Below, one piece after another: positions 10,182-22,561 of a stretch of DNA of 64,000 nt (positions within the stretch are counted from its first letter, which is position 1; every line of letters begins with the position of its first letter). A program made the translations under genes and the position numbers. Under the pieces are notes generated by a model. It ran no database searches. It was not told the DNA's origin and saw only the letters and a program-made list of their open reading frames with translations. Origin of the DNA: Massariosphaeria phaeospora (lineage: Eukaryota; Ascomycota; Dothideomycetes; Pleosporales); NCBI GenBank assembly GCA_011032825.1, contig JAADJZ010000011.1:372001-436000 (forward strand). The letters run 5' to 3'.

Positions 10182-12264
10182 TCACTCAGAGTCCAAATCC
10201 TCAAGGGTATCACCGTCTCCATCAATCTCATCCGGGACATCAAGAACCACCGCGCCCGACCCCTCCTGTGGCCACCCGTTCGTATGCGTGCCAGCGGCAA
10301 ACATAATCTTCACGACCGCTCCCGTGGTCTCTTCCGCACTCGTAGCAATCTTCAGCAACGTCTTCACCATGCATTTAGCCTCTCGCGGCCAGGTTAAGTC
10401 GTAGTAGTCGAGGCCGTCAATGATAATGAAGATTGCAGAATGATGGTTCTTCATCGCCACTATCAATTTGCCGATTAGTTTCACGTAGGCTGAGAAAGAG
10501 CTGCTCTTTAGTTTCTTCACGTCGTCGGGATTGAGCGGCAAGAACGGAAGGCCAGCGTTGCCGTCGGCCCAGTTCACTGTCTTGATGTTGAGGAGCTGAG
10601 TGAGCAGCGCTCGTGCCATGAGTAATGGCCCGCTGGGCTCGTCTGAGTCGTCGAATTGGCTGCCCGTGTGCAGTCCGCAGAAGAACGGCAGGACCAAAAC
10701 ATCACGGCTATCGGCTAGTTTGGGATATAGGAGAGCGACGAGAAATGACATGGGTGATATACATTCCAGCTCGGAGTACTGGCCTTGGATTACGAGGACT
10801 TCCGAGCCGTCGGTGTGCAGCCAACTTGTGAAATCGGAGCTCTCGGCAACCCAGCGGGTGCGGTCCTGGAACTGGGGCGTCTCGGTTACTCCTTGCGAGT
10901 AGGCAAATCCGATATCGTCCGGGTAGCCGTCTTTGGATAGGTCTAGGTCCAAGGCTTCGGCGAGCGAGGAGGGCTTGTAAGAAGCTTCGTTCACTCGGCT
11001 TCGCAGTTGGGCGATGATTTGGTCCTTGTCGTCCGCCGCTTGCTTCAACACGTCTACCTGCTTTTGCCCTGCGACTTTGTCAGACCAGATTCGATATCAG
11101 GGTAGTATCTTCTGGCAGACTCACATTTAGCATTCCTCGTCTGGTCCGCTAACATGCTCTGCACCCCGTTCAGCACCTGCGTCTCTAACCCGCTCATGCG
11201 CCGCATCAGCGCGAGTCCGGTCTCTTGCGCGCCTCTCTTTGCATCATCCACCGCACCCTCGATTCTCGTCAGACTCTGCTGCGAATTCTGCGCAATCTCC
11301 TTCGTCTCGAGACCTGTTTCTTGCGTCATCTGGAGCCGTCGATGCAAGAACTTCCGGGTGGCGCTCTGGAACCGGATTCTAGCTTTTCTGATATCGCGGA
11401 TTCGAAGGTCGATGGACTGTCCGTAGTTCTGGTTCCTGAGAAGTCCATCGCGGATGTGCCCTGTGTGAATGAGTCAACGGCTTTGCGGGCCTGTGCATTT
11501 CGGTAGCGTACTTGCTGTGCCTTGCATGTACCAATTCACAAAGTCTGTCAGCGCGCCGAGGATCTCGACATACAACTCTTCGACGCGTTGGCGCAATAGA
11601 CTGCTGCGTCCATATATGAGGGTGTAATCTTCGCAGTCGTCGATGTCTTCTGGGAGCTCTAACATGAGCTCTGCCATCTTTTCTCGTATGTCCGAGTGAC
11701 TGATCATAGCCTACAGTCATATCAGCCTCATCCCACGCTCTTGACTGCCCGACCTACCGATAGGATGAGGGTGAGACCTCCACACAAGGTCTTGTAGTTC
11801 CCATCTGGCAACAACCCAACGAATGACTGGATCGACCTCCCGTTATCGCCCACTTTCCGGAAGAACTTCCGGATTTTCCCCGACATGGTATCATCAGCAA
11901 CATATTTCGACTCCGCCGACTTGACAATCTCATCAACTCCTTTCCAATCATGGGCATTTTCGAAACTGAACTTCGCGATTGCGTTCTCTTTTCCTCTCTT
12001 CTGCTTCAAACGCTCCACGGCCTTTTGGAAGCTCTCAGTTGTGCGCGTCACCTGTAGCTCGTGTTCTGGCGGCGGCAGAATATCGAAAGTCACTTGCCGT
12101 ACCGCGATAGGCTTCGGGTCTGGCACGAACTGCTGTTTCTTCACGTCGAACGCTGTTTGCGTATTCTCGAAGCTGTTCTGCCGGTTCTGCAAGTAGTCGA
12201 CCTCTGGTGGCTGCTGGGAGGGCCGCGGAATGGGATCCTGGAGGGTGGATGCGGAACTCGCCAT
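10182..12264 (-). CDS. DUF7708-type protein with degenerate NACHT-like region
   Basis: Four exons: 12264-11758, 11710-11512, 11460-11125 and 11068-10182 (introns 47, 51, 56 bp), 642 residues. The N-terminal half matches the fungal DUF7708 pattern: a charged helix followed by YKTLCGGLTLIL, then a long helical stretch ending in LTDFVNWY. A probable coiled coil follows (about 270-375). Residues 438-443 read VLVIQG where a STAND NTPase would have its P-loop, but no GxxGxGK[ST] is visible. A Walker-B-like IFIIIDGLD lies at 560-568, and FFCGLHTG with LLMARALLTQLL between them is typical of this fungal family. Related fungal proteins are linked to nonself recognition. It ends after the NTPase-like part with no WD, TPR or ankyrin repeats. 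Function is inferred only. Confidence 0.75.
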
Positions 12265-13012
12265 AGTTTCGAAAACTCGGTGAATGTGTTTCTTCTATAA
12301 TTGCTGCATGCTGGTGAGAGAGTATGCCGATAGTTCTGTCGACGATGTCTCGAGAGACGTTACCTAGGCTGAGGCTGTACAGTTCGAAGCGCACATCAGG
12401 CAACCTTGCGGTGGCGCAAAGCTGAGTATCGCTAGCATGCACCCTCCAGGCAAGGCTGTCCAGTCGGATGAAAACGCGCTACACCAAAATCCTCTATTGC
12501 GGCATTTGTTCCGTCCGGTCAAGAGCTGTGGCGATAGCTCCACACGTTCTGCACCACGGCAATTCGGTTTGGCCCCAGAGATTCACTGAGAACCAAGACT
12601 CGAGCAAGGTGTGGTGAGCACTGGGCGCTCATGTAAGCGCTGGACATGGCCGATCGGCTATACAGGTGCAGGCGCCACTGTGTTTTGTGGCATCCTTCGT
12701 GTTTAATCGCTGCAGGTTTCGCACGCTCCGTACCCGTCAGCCAGTCGTGTCGCATTTGCTTTTGGCCGGCTTTGGAAGGCGTGTGGGGGCCAAAACCACC
12801 TCCAAGTGCGAACCGAGGCGGCTCCGCTCCCTGCATCTGGCCGCAGGTTAAAGACTCTCTCCGTCCACTGGGCCTTCCGCCTGTGTCAACCTCCTCCAGC
12901 ATCTTCGAGAAAGCAGCGCTTTCTCAATCCCTCGAGCGCCCTGGCTCCACTAACTCAACCGCCGGTCACCCATGTTGCTGTCGAGCGTTCAATCGGTAAA
13001 TTGAGAACGACC
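12265..13012. other. Divergent promoter region
   Basis: 748 bp between the start codons of the DUF7708-type gene and the AAA ATPase gene. No recognisable gene and no clear TATA box. The reading frame of the AAA gene stays open back to 12806 but without an ATG, so I do not extend that gene. Confidence 0.5.
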
Positions 13013-16000
13013 ATGGCCGAGCGCTCGGAAAATCAGGCTGATGCTCCAACGGAGGGCGTGGTCAGCAGCCTTCTGTCAACAATTCAACCAACACAAGATA
13101 AACTTGTGGAGGCTGGCTCGGGATCCTCGGTTGGGACAGGCGATGCTGAGATGAAGGAAGACGCCTCTAAAACCAACGGAGTTGATGCTACCACCAAGAC
13201 GGAACTATCTAATTCCAATGAAGATAGTACAGACACATCCAAAGTGGAAGACTCAGAGAAGGAAGACCCGGCGCCCCAGGACGATGCTGCACTAGGCGGC
13301 GATGAGAGCGAAGGCGAAGACATTGACCTCTTCACGGAAAAGTGGAGGGACAAGTACCATGAGCTAAGGAAACGCATCAAGATGACACCCAAACGCGCGA
13401 AGCAGATGTATCAGTATGCCAGCATTATGGAGGAGAGGGTCACCTTCTTGGAAGAGCGATGCAACGACATGGCGAAGCGGCTAAAGATGAAGGTGGAAAA
13501 TGCCGAGGACGATGAGGACGAAAACACGAAAAAACAACGCCCTTTGAAGTTTGCGCTTAACCCTCAGCTATGGCAGGAGTTCAAGGCCCTCCCTGCGGAG
13601 GACAGCACCATTCACGTGATAGACATCCTGGTGGAGGAGCCCGAATATCTAGACGGAGATTCTTATGGCCCAGGCAGGCGAATCCTGAAACTACTGGAGC
13701 TAGAAGATTTTAATTCGAACGAACAAAAGTCGAAAGAGCGCAACTCGCAGGCTACGGCCGTTGAGCTGACCAAAGCAGTCGAGAGTCTCCGAGGAAATCG
13801 CCTCCCTGAGCGCGTCCGCTTCAACAGCCTCGCCTTGCAGCATCTGCTCCGGAAACACTTCGTGCCTGGTGGCTCAACGGACAAGGTCTTCACAGACCCT
13901 GGTTATATTATGTTGCGGCCGTACAAATCATTGTTACACTTTGAAGACGAGATCCGAGGCCTGTGGACAGATTTGCTGAAGATCTTGGATAACATGCGGT
14001 TGACAGGAAATTCGCAGGAAGTTACTTCGACAGAAGGGGGTGCGCAAGAGGAGGGTGCACAGGATGGCACATCGGAAGAAGGGAAACCTAGCACACAAGA
14101 GGGCACAACAAAAGAGAACAACTCGAAAGAGGCTAACCGTGAGTCTGAAGTCACGCCGGAGCAAGTTCCGACCGATGCAACGAAGAGCGGATGCGAGCCA
14201 GACCCGAATCAGCCAATGCCCATCGACAAAGACAGCTGGTCGAATATCTTCAAGAGACTGGGTCTTTATCATTGTGACGATTGCAGTCAATTCATCGTCA
14301 CTGAGTGGCCCACGGATCGTGAGGTCAGGAAGACCTTTGAATGCTTCTTCGAGTTCTTCGATAGCTACTTGAAACCTATTGCGTCGCGGCTGCGCCAGCG
14401 CGAAGCAGCCAAAGTTCGCTTCGCAGATCTTTGGCATCTCTTTCGTAGCGACGATGAGATTGTCACCAAGCGTGGTCTGGATAATGGCACTATGATGGCA
14501 ATGCGAGTCCTGAGGACCAATGGTGGGAGGCGTCATATCCACCCCGGGGTGTCCCCGCCATTTGATTCCACGCCACTTCCCGCAGACCGCGTTCAGCCTG
14601 TGAATGGAATGAACCCTTTTTCGGTTCATGCATGGTATATAGATTTCGACGGCACCTCGCTTTCACCGGTGCGCCGTCGTTTCGTCATACAACCTTATAC
14701 TGGCGAGCGGTCTATAACTGATCTAGACGTCTATCCAATCAAATACGCCAAGGACCCAACCAAATTAAAAGAAACCCTCATCGACCGGGGAAAGAAGTTC
14801 GTCAAATTTGCTACCGCACCCTCTGCATCCTATTGTGAGTGCAAGGGAGAAGAACTTGGCACCAAGGAAGAGCTCAACGACAAAGTAATTGTGGACATGA
14901 AGGAGTACGGCAAAGACGACACTCTGCCTAGCTATACCGAGCCTGATGCTCTAGACATGTCGGAGACAAGCACCTGCGATCGTGGTCTAGAGTGCACCCT
15001 GGGTCCGGAATGCTACCATACCACGACAAAGATCCTACACGACCAGTACACAGATAAAACAGCAATGAAGGACTACGTTGCTGAACAGCCCCTCTTCCAA
15101 CACCTTACCGGGAAGGAAAATCGCGACCCACCGAAGCTCCAAGATAACGACTATGCAATCTGCACGTACCGGTTGTTTGCGTACAAGCTCCGTTCGCGGG
15201 ACTGGGTCGAAATTCACATCGACAGTGTCCAAGATGCGACAGTAATCGACGAAGGGAAAGGATTTGAGCGCTTGGTACTGCCGCCAGCTCATAAGCATAT
15301 AATTAAGTCGCAGGTCAAGGAACATTTTAGGAAGAAGAGTGTGCATACTTCAGCCACTCAAGATGACCTTGACTTGGTACGCGGGAAAGGGCAGGGCCTT
15401 ATCATTCTGCTGCATGGTAAGCTTCCGTACTTGTGTAATTGGATCGAAACTAACAGCTTCAGGCGCACCCGGTGTTGGGAAGACCTGCACTGCGGAGACG
15501 ATCGCAGACCTCGTGCACAAACCTCTCTACCCCATCACGTGCGGAGACCTCGGCTCGACGGCCAAAGAGGTCGAAGAGAACCTCAAGGAGCACTTCACGC
15601 TCGCCAGTCGATGGGATTGCGTCATGCTGCTCGACGAAGCCGACGTCTTCCTTGCCAAGCGCCGATCCGAGGACCTGCAACGCAATAGCATCGTGTCCGT
15701 TTTTTTGCGAATCATGGAGTACTACAAAGGTCTGCTTTTTCTAACAACTAATCGAGTGGGCACCTTCGATGAAGCTTTCAAATCTCGCGTGCACATCTCC
15801 CTCTTCTGTAAGTGATATGGCCCCTCGATTTACCCAGCAAAATGCTTACGTGCATGTGCCCAGACGCCGACTTCGACCAGAAGACCACTATCAAAGTCTG
15901 GAAGACTTTCATCCGCCAAACGAAAGAAGCAATCCGCAGGAAACGCTGGACGCACTTCAAAGTCCGCACGTCGGAGATCCTCGAATTCGCGCAAACGCAC

Positions 16001-16428
16001 TGGGCCGAGAACCCCAAGGCGCGCTGGAACGGTAGGTTCTCTGTTCGCCCCTCCTCATTAGTTCCTCACTCACTCATTCACCCAAAGGCCGCCAGATCCG
16101 CAACGCCTTCCACACGGCCATCGCCATGGCCGAATTCGACGCCCGCGCCGAGGAGCACGATGGCCAGGAACCAGCCAAGATCGTGCTTGGAAGTGAGCAG
16201 TTTGCTAAGATCGCGAGCACGGTGCGCGACTTCGACAAGTACATGATTGAAACGATGGGCACTACGTTTGAGGAGAAGGCGGATAAGGAAAAGTTGCGGA
16301 AGCTGAGGGTAGAGAGGGGCCCGGAGAAGGGCGAGGCGAAGAAGAAGGATGGCAAAAAGAAGGGGAAGAAGGTGCGGTATGAAAGCGAGAGCGAGAGTGA
16401 GGAGTCTGATTTGTCGGAAGAGGACGAT

Positions 16429-16462
<34 letters not shown>

Positions 16463-16587
16463 AGGTCATGAAAGGGAAGAAGAAGAAGAAGGGCAAGAAG
16501 GGAAAGGCGGCTGCGAAGAACACGAAGAGCAAAAATGCAGAGGAAGAAAGCGAGAGTGACAATTTGAGCTCGGATGAAGACGATTGA
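13013..16587 (+). CDS. DUF7025-type AAA+ ATPase with acidic/basic tail
   Basis: Four exons (13013-15416, 15463-15807, 15864-16031, 16088-16587) encode 1138 residues. The start ATG sits in GACCATGG. An acidic, Ser/Thr-rich N-terminus is followed by a helical region, a second low-complexity insert, and a large middle domain of the type found before AAA modules in fungi (PFSVHAWYIDFDGTSLSPV). The AAA core has Walker A APGVGKT (803-809, split by the first intron), Walker B MLLDEADVF (acidic pair at about 859/860) and FLTTNRVGTFDEAFKSRVHISLF, which holds sensor and arginine-finger positions. Exons 3 and 4 give the helical lid, then a tail alternating a Glu run (GAG repeats at about 16434-16463) with Lys runs. 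Such proteins are common and uncharacterised in filamentous fungi; the charged tail suggests a nuclear role, which is inference. Confidence 0.88.
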
Positions 16588-16780
16588 TCCAGATTGTGCT
16601 AGAAAAGCCAGGCATGTGGCTATGTACAAACTAACATGTCAACAACAAACCACTCTTTACTAGATGATTCGCAAGTGTATTTAACCTTGGACAATAGATG
16701 CCCACAGGGCTCGTCATTGCCTCATAAGATGCAATGGAGCAAATCGAAAGGTATTGCAGCAAAGCAATACAACTACTGAC

Positions 16781-18451
16781 TCAGCCCGTCAGCGTAGTAT
16801 CCACATCCATTGACCTCTCAATCTCCTTGACGTACTTCCCTTTGACTTATTAGCACATGCACATCTCCACCCACATCACACCCCGCCATACATACCCGCA
16901 GCCAACCATCTCGAACCCATCGCCCTCAACAACCCCACCAACGGCCGAACCGCTGTCTCAGCATCCCCTTGCCCGGGCTGCCTCGGCGCTTGCAAACCCA
17001 CCATCGCCGCCTTGTACAAACAGTGCGGCACAAACACGGGCACAGTATCGACCATGTTAGACGAGACGTCGTGTAGTGCAAAAGTAGCTGCTCTTATGAT
17101 CTCCTCGACGACGGCGCGCAGCATGTCCAGCGCAGCGACGCTGCAGTGCTCGATGCTGGAGACGCGTAGGCGGGAGCCGTACGTCAGGATCTCGAGCATG
17201 GCGCTGGGTGACTCAAATTAGTCACCCATGCGAGCTGAGCTACACATCGTCGGCTTACCTCCGGCACACGGCCACATCGGCGTTGGAAACTAAATCGTTG
17301 TGCGCGGCGCCACTGTCGCGTTCGACGAGGAACGCCGTCATGACCTTGAGGATTTGTAGCGCCTCGTCGGTGTGGAGCGCGTGGTTGGGGGTGGACGCGG
17401 CGTGTGTGTGGGCGAGCACACGGGAAAGGTAGTTGGAGGATTGGAGGAGTGAATGGAGGGAGTCGGTGGGGGTGGGGGTTGTGTCCTGGCGGGCGGCGGG
17501 CATTTTAGGACTCAGCGGAGCTCGAGGGGCCACATAAGCACGAACGTGAGCATTCTCGGTGAGCAGTTCGATGCTTTGGAAGGGGGGTTTGGCGCAGCAG
17601 AGTGTGGTGTATCTACGCGACCGCATTGCTGTCAGTTCCCTCACTCATGTGGAGCGAAATCCAGACACTGAAGAGCAACGTAGTCGGACTGACCTGTCTG
17701 CGATAATGATCCCACTCCATACCTTCTGCGCTTCCTCCACTATCTCCCGAGACCCAAAAGTCTCAACTAACTGTTCGTCGGAGCCCGCGTTCACCCCCAG
17801 ATCTACTGCCGCCCGCACATTAGCCCCCGCAGAGATGTACGCGGCAGGATACAGCCCATGTCCCAGCTCAAACACCGTCACCAGCAACCGCGCCTGCACC
17901 ATCTCCAGCGAGTTGACGCCATCAGCCTCCAGCGTGCTGACGAGAGTCTTTACGAGCAAGTACAGTGCTCGTGTCGGGGTTGTGAGCGCTGCGTTTACCG
18001 ACTTACTGCACACCAGGTTCATGGCCAGAATCAGCGCGCTGAAGTCCATTGAATCGGTTTCAGGCTGTACCGATTGCAGGCGGGTGTAAAAGTTGGTTTG
18101 GGAGAGGACGGGGAGCCAGAGATGGATGGTGCGGAAGTACTCAGCAGTCCAGTCGGCCACTTGCTGGCTGTTGCCGACGAAGGCTGATATCTGTTTGTGT
18201 AGCGTGTCTCTGATGGTTGGGCATGAGAGCTCTCGCGGATCTGGTACGACTGCTGGGGGCTCGTCGAATGTTGGGTACGAACATGGTCGTTTGAGTCTAC
18301 GCACGTCAGCATGCTCTTACCCGCAGTTAGATAGGAGAGAGAGCAACTAGCGTACGCACCTCTCACATAACGTGCAAATAGGCAAACGTCTATCGCATTT
18401 CCGCTTCTGCATTCTGCAACGAGAGCAGGATTGCATAATGCCCGAAGGCAT
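16781..18451 (-). CDS. Zn2Cys6 transcription factor (short, 473 aa)
   Basis: Five exons: 18451-18360, 18296-17694, 17612-17259, 17203-16896 and 16845-16781. The binuclear zinc cluster is C9, C12, C19, C26, C29 and C36 (CSRCRMQKRKCD, LPICTLC), interrupted by the first intron. An in-frame stop lies just upstream of the chosen ATG; a second ATG at 18436 would also keep the cluster. The middle region (WTAEYFRTIHLWLPVLS, LELGHGLYPAAYISAGANVRAAVDLG-type helices) is the usual fungal regulatory domain. The final intron (16846-16895) is my inference: it replaces a weak end with KGKYVKEIERSMD, a common C-terminal pattern in this class, but its branch-to-acceptor distance is short. It is divergent from the NmrA-like gene, so it may regulate that gene. 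Confidence 0.85.
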
Positions 18452-18953
18452 GATGCTGCTCTAAGGGCTGGCGTGCGGGTGCAATTGCGCATGTAGGTGC
18501 GGAGGCAGGTGCGGATGCGTTAGACACTGGATTTGGTGCGAGGTCATGTCCAGGTAAACAAACTTGGTTAAGTGGAGTCGAAAGACACTCCGGATGTAAG
18601 CGGACACGATGAGACGAGATTATGGTAAATGATCGACATTCACCTATCCCGATCGGGCTTGGTCTCCGCATCCGCATCCGCATCCGCACCTGCATGAACG
18701 GATATGCCCACCATCGTAGACACTATAATTTACATTCGTATGTGTGTCCGCAGAGACATCTGCGCTTATTTCGATGTTGTCGTGCCTTTACACGCATTGA
18801 GGCGGACTCACCGGAGTGTCATTACAGCGTAGAGTCAGTCAGAACAGCAGCAGTATATAAGGAGAGCGGTTTCGCGAAACTTAACTTGAGCCCACTATTC
18901 GAGTTATAGCATAAACAAACGCAGTCGAATATCTCCAACTAATAGTCCACACC
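18452..18953. promoter_or_regulatory. Divergent promoter: Zn2Cys6 regulator / NmrA-like gene
   Basis: 502 bp between divergent starts. TATATAA at 18854-18860 lies 94 bp before the NmrA-like ATG. CCGCATCCGCATCCGCATCCGCACC at 18666-18690 (given here in parts: a CCGCAT hexamer three times, then CCGCAC) is a short tandem repeat and could offer several CGG/CCG half-sites to a zinc-cluster regulator. Binding is untested. Confidence 0.55.
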
Positions 18954-19932
18954 ATGACTACGATCCAAAACGTCGCCATTGCGGGAGTCTGTCTAACTCT
19001 TGAACTCCTTCATTTATGCTTCCATTTACTAACACGCTCAGGCTTCTGGAAATCTGGGAATATCGATCCTCCACGCGCTGCTCAATTCCAAAGCCTTCAA
19101 CGTGACCGTGCTGTCACGCGAGTCCTCCACCGCGACATTTCCAGACTCTGTCACTGTCGTCCACGTTGACTACACTTCCGTGCCGGACCTCACCGCCACC
19201 CTAAAAGGTCAAGATGCAGTCGTCTCGGCTGTTGGAACAGCCGCAATCAACACGCAGCATCCCTTAATCGAGGCATCCGTCGCTGCCGGCGTTGCACGCT
19301 TCATCCCTTCCGAATTCAGCGCCGACATCGATAACGCCATGTCGTCCGCCTTGCCCGTCTACCAGCCCCAGATCACTGTACACAAGGCTCTCCAAGGGCT
19401 CGCGCAGACCCACCCAGCCTTCACATACACCTTGATCCGCAACGGCGTGCTTCTCGACTGGAGCATGGCGAAAGGCTTCGTCATAGCCTTCGACTCCGAG
19501 ACTCCGAGTCTTTACGACGGCGGCGACCGTCCGCTCAGCGTCTCCAATCTCGCCAGCGTCGGCCAAGCCGTCGTCGGCGTTTTGCGCAACCCCAGAGAGA
19601 CGCGCAACCGTGTGATGTACGTGCACGATCTCGTCATCACACAGAACAAGGTTCTCGCCATGGCGCGCAAGTTGGCACCAGCCAGGACGTGGAACCCCGT
19701 CGTTGTCGACACGGCTGATCTAGAGGCGAGATCACGGGATGCATATGCCAAGGGTGTGGTTACCATTCACTCTTCGCTGGGGCTTCTGATCCGTGCGGCG
19801 TTTGGGGAAGGTTATGGAGGTGAGTTTCAGCGTGTTGATAATGAGCTGCTTGGGGTCGGTTTCAAGACTGATGTTGATCTCGAGGCGATGGTGAAGGATG
19901 CGATGGATCATACACTTGTTCCGGGGTCATAG
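18954..19932 (+). CDS. NmrA-like / isoflavone-reductase-like NAD(P)-binding protein
   Basis: Two exons, 18954-18986 and 19042-19932, encode 307 residues; the 55-bp intron splits the dinucleotide-binding loop so that splicing restores AGASGNLG, the GxxGxxG nucleotide motif. Family markers follow: AVVSAVG, then LIEASVAAGVARFIPSEFSAD and LIRNGVLLDWSM. The closest fungal relatives are NmrA-like and phenylcoumaran-benzylic-ether/isoflavone-reductase-like proteins, which are either redox sensors or small-molecule reductases. The catalytic YxxxK of classic short-chain dehydrogenases is not evident, as usual for this family. Its divergent pairing with a zinc-cluster regulator suggests co-regulation. 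Confidence 0.9.
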
Positions 19933-20187
19933 AATCCGGCCACTCGGTGATAATGAGAGCATTTTGCGTTTGTTGTGGGTTTCATTCAGTTTTTTCTTTG
20001 AAGAGACTGCCTTGCTTCAGGAGGTGGATCAAACATATAACTTCGGGCATTATATAGGGTATTCCTGACGAGCTAGCAGAGTGTGAACATCAATATTAGA
20101 AGTTGAGATAAGTTGCTTATGCAAAAGACTATCAATCGCGAATGAATTATAGATGGTAACCATATTACTTACTATACGAGAACGCTG

Positions 20188-22561
20188 TTAGAGACTCCCC
20201 CCGCCTCGATTTTCTTGTATAGACTCTAAGCTAGCAGCATTTGGACAGATCATGTCGAAGGAAGTCAACAAGTTCCACGTTGCCGAGTCAAGGTTCTGAG
20301 AATATAGTCAGTAACCTTGAACTGATAGTTCGCGGTACAACTATAATTAGAGGAAATGCTTACATGGCCGAGGTTCCTCGATCCAGGATTGGTGATAGCG
20401 GGCGCCCTGCGAGTGAAAGAAACCTGAAGCCTTTGATCATTCGATACTTCTACTGAAGTAGCCGGTGACTGTTTCACCTTTGCCGCCTTTGCCGCCTTCA
20501 CAACCTGCGATGCAATATTTACAAGATCACGAGGCAGCGATATTGAAACCCGAGACGATGTGAGATATTCGAGGTAGCCGAAATGCCCGGCGCCCATACC
20601 GAGCAAGCTGAGGTCAGACGAGGCAGTTGGTAACGTAGGATATCTCAAAATATAGAAGAAGAGGTTGGCGACTGCCTGGATTGGATGGGAAAAAGCCAGC
20701 CAGGACGGAGTAGTCACATCTCCGTTGATTAGACGGAGCGCAAGGATGATTTTGCGTGCCGCTTCAGCTAGGGCGTTGGATGAGGAGATGATCTGGGCTT
20801 CTAGAATCGCATTCTTGTCTCCACCAGCTAGTCTCGAGGCCATCCAAGGGTAGAAGAAATGGGTATGAATCGCCATAATACTCCCGTATATGGAGAAGTG
20901 GAGGTAAAGGATCTGAGTAAGACGACGCGTCGGATGTTGTGAACTCGTCACTGTATCGATGCTGAACTCCGCGGGCATTTCTTTAAGTAATCCGTCGAGT
21001 TGGCTGTGAAAGTGGGTAACGCGTTCGATGAGCTCATCGGCCGGTATCGAAAGAGCCTTGAATGACAAGAGCTGGCGCGAAATCTGAGAAGACAACTTGG
21101 CGTGACGATGGACGATGCTGAGGCTTTCTAGCTGAATGCTGCTATGAAGAGGCACAACTTTCGGGATTTGAACGCTGATGTTGTGATCGTCGATTGAGGA
21201 TGGCCGGCCGCTGGACAGCGCCAAATGCTTCTCAAGTGAGTAAATGGCCCACCATAGCCAGTTTCGTTCGACAGCCGCGTTTTCAGAAGTCGCAGATATC
21301 TGATCTAGTTCTCGATGTAGACCCTGTGACTGGGCCAAATGCACGGCGTTGGAGCATAGAAAGTGCTTGAATCCAGGGTTAGCCAAGCCTTCCGCGTAGC
21401 AGGCCTGCAGTGGGTTAGGACCATACGCAGATTGAGCGAGTGCTGCACATACCATCAATATAAGCGCTCGCACTGCCGTTAGACTTGACGGTGGAATCAG
21501 AAGCCTCGTGAAGACCGAAAGTGCGGCTTGGAAATAGCATCCGGCCTTCTCTTGTGCTGCCGAGAATGACTCGGCCGGGTCCTTTGCAAGTAAACTTCGA
21601 TAGCCGGCGGCAAAAATGATGTTTCTGAGTGCGAACGAACTGGCATCATCTTCGGGTTCTTCATTTTTGTAATGAGCTTCTATTAGAGCCTCTACTTCTA
21701 CACGGTCGATGATTCCGAGGTCGGCCTCCCAACAATTCTGATAGAAGGCTATCAAACACGTATCAGAGCTGAAGTAACATGCCGAAGTCCAATTTTTCAC
21801 TTACCATACGCGTATTCTTTGGCACCCAATTCTGTTGGCTTCGGAACGTCTGCGGGGATTGACAAGTTGTACTTAGACGAAGGTTCTTGCACAAAGTCTT
21901 GGGAAAATCGCTGAGCAGCTGAAACGAACTCTTGATTGTCTGTCATTTGCCGAATCAAGTTTGACCCTTGTTCTGACAATATTGACATCCAAGACCAGGG
22001 TTCATGGTATTGCCAGCTCGAACGATTCAGCGAAGTTCCGGTGTCCCCAGGTTCTAGGTTACGAGACAGACCAACATCGAATCCTAACGTAAAATCTGAG
22101 GACCTCCGTACAAAGTCTTGGTCTTGGAAATGACGGTTTGCCGGCCTCGCAGCTTGTATTGATTCTTGCAACTGTAGTGTTGCCAGAGCGGTTCTCCCGT
22201 CGTGGCACGCCGGAGCGGATCCGGAAGATTGAGTAGGACTTCGAGTATCGTCTGTAGCCTGGACGATAGGAAATTCTGCATCCCCGATACTTTCAAAATC
22301 GTGTGCATGGGTGTTCCTATTTGCATTGGGTGAAGGGTGATCTCGGGTTTTGCGTTTCTTCCGCTGCACAGGCGGGTAAACACACTGCTTGCGCAGCCTC
22401 ACACAATCTCTGCATGGAATTTCACCGCTGCCTTTTCATGATTATTAAGACGCGACTGGATAGCAGTTGTAGGATCTGTTACATCGGACTTTCCTTTCGC
22501 GGCAGTTGCGACAAGCTGTCGATGTTCGGTCGACCCTTGCTCGTGGTGATGGCGGTGTCAT
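20188..22561 (-). CDS. Zn2Cys6 transcription factor with fungal-specific regulatory domain
   Basis: Four exons (22561-22483, 22431-21805, 21748-20364, 20295-20188), 732 residues. The zinc cluster is C17, C20, C27, C33, C36 and C43 (CRNCRERKVRCSGEIPCRDC); the first intron falls inside C27, a common site in this class. The middle homology region runs from about AFYQNCWEADLG through RNWLWWAIYSLEKHLALSSGRPSSIDD, the signature of the PF04082-type domain. The last intron (20296-20363, donor GTAAGC) yields NLDSATWNLLTSFDMICPNA, a typical C-terminal ending for these factors; without it translation would stop at 20265. The gene lies between the NmrA-like gene and an amidohydrolase and is a candidate pathway-specific regulator; the target is unknown. 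Confidence 0.9.

Noticed and set aside
13934..14629. 231-codon minus-strand ORF
   Set aside because: Lies opposite the middle domain of the AAA ATPase; no recognisable features.
16074..16562. Minus-strand Ser/Phe/Leu-rich ORFs with a long Ser run
   Set aside because: Mirror image of the Glu/Lys-rich tail of the AAA ATPase.
17559..18089. 176-codon plus-strand ORF
   Set aside because: Antisense to the zinc-cluster factor at 16781-18451.
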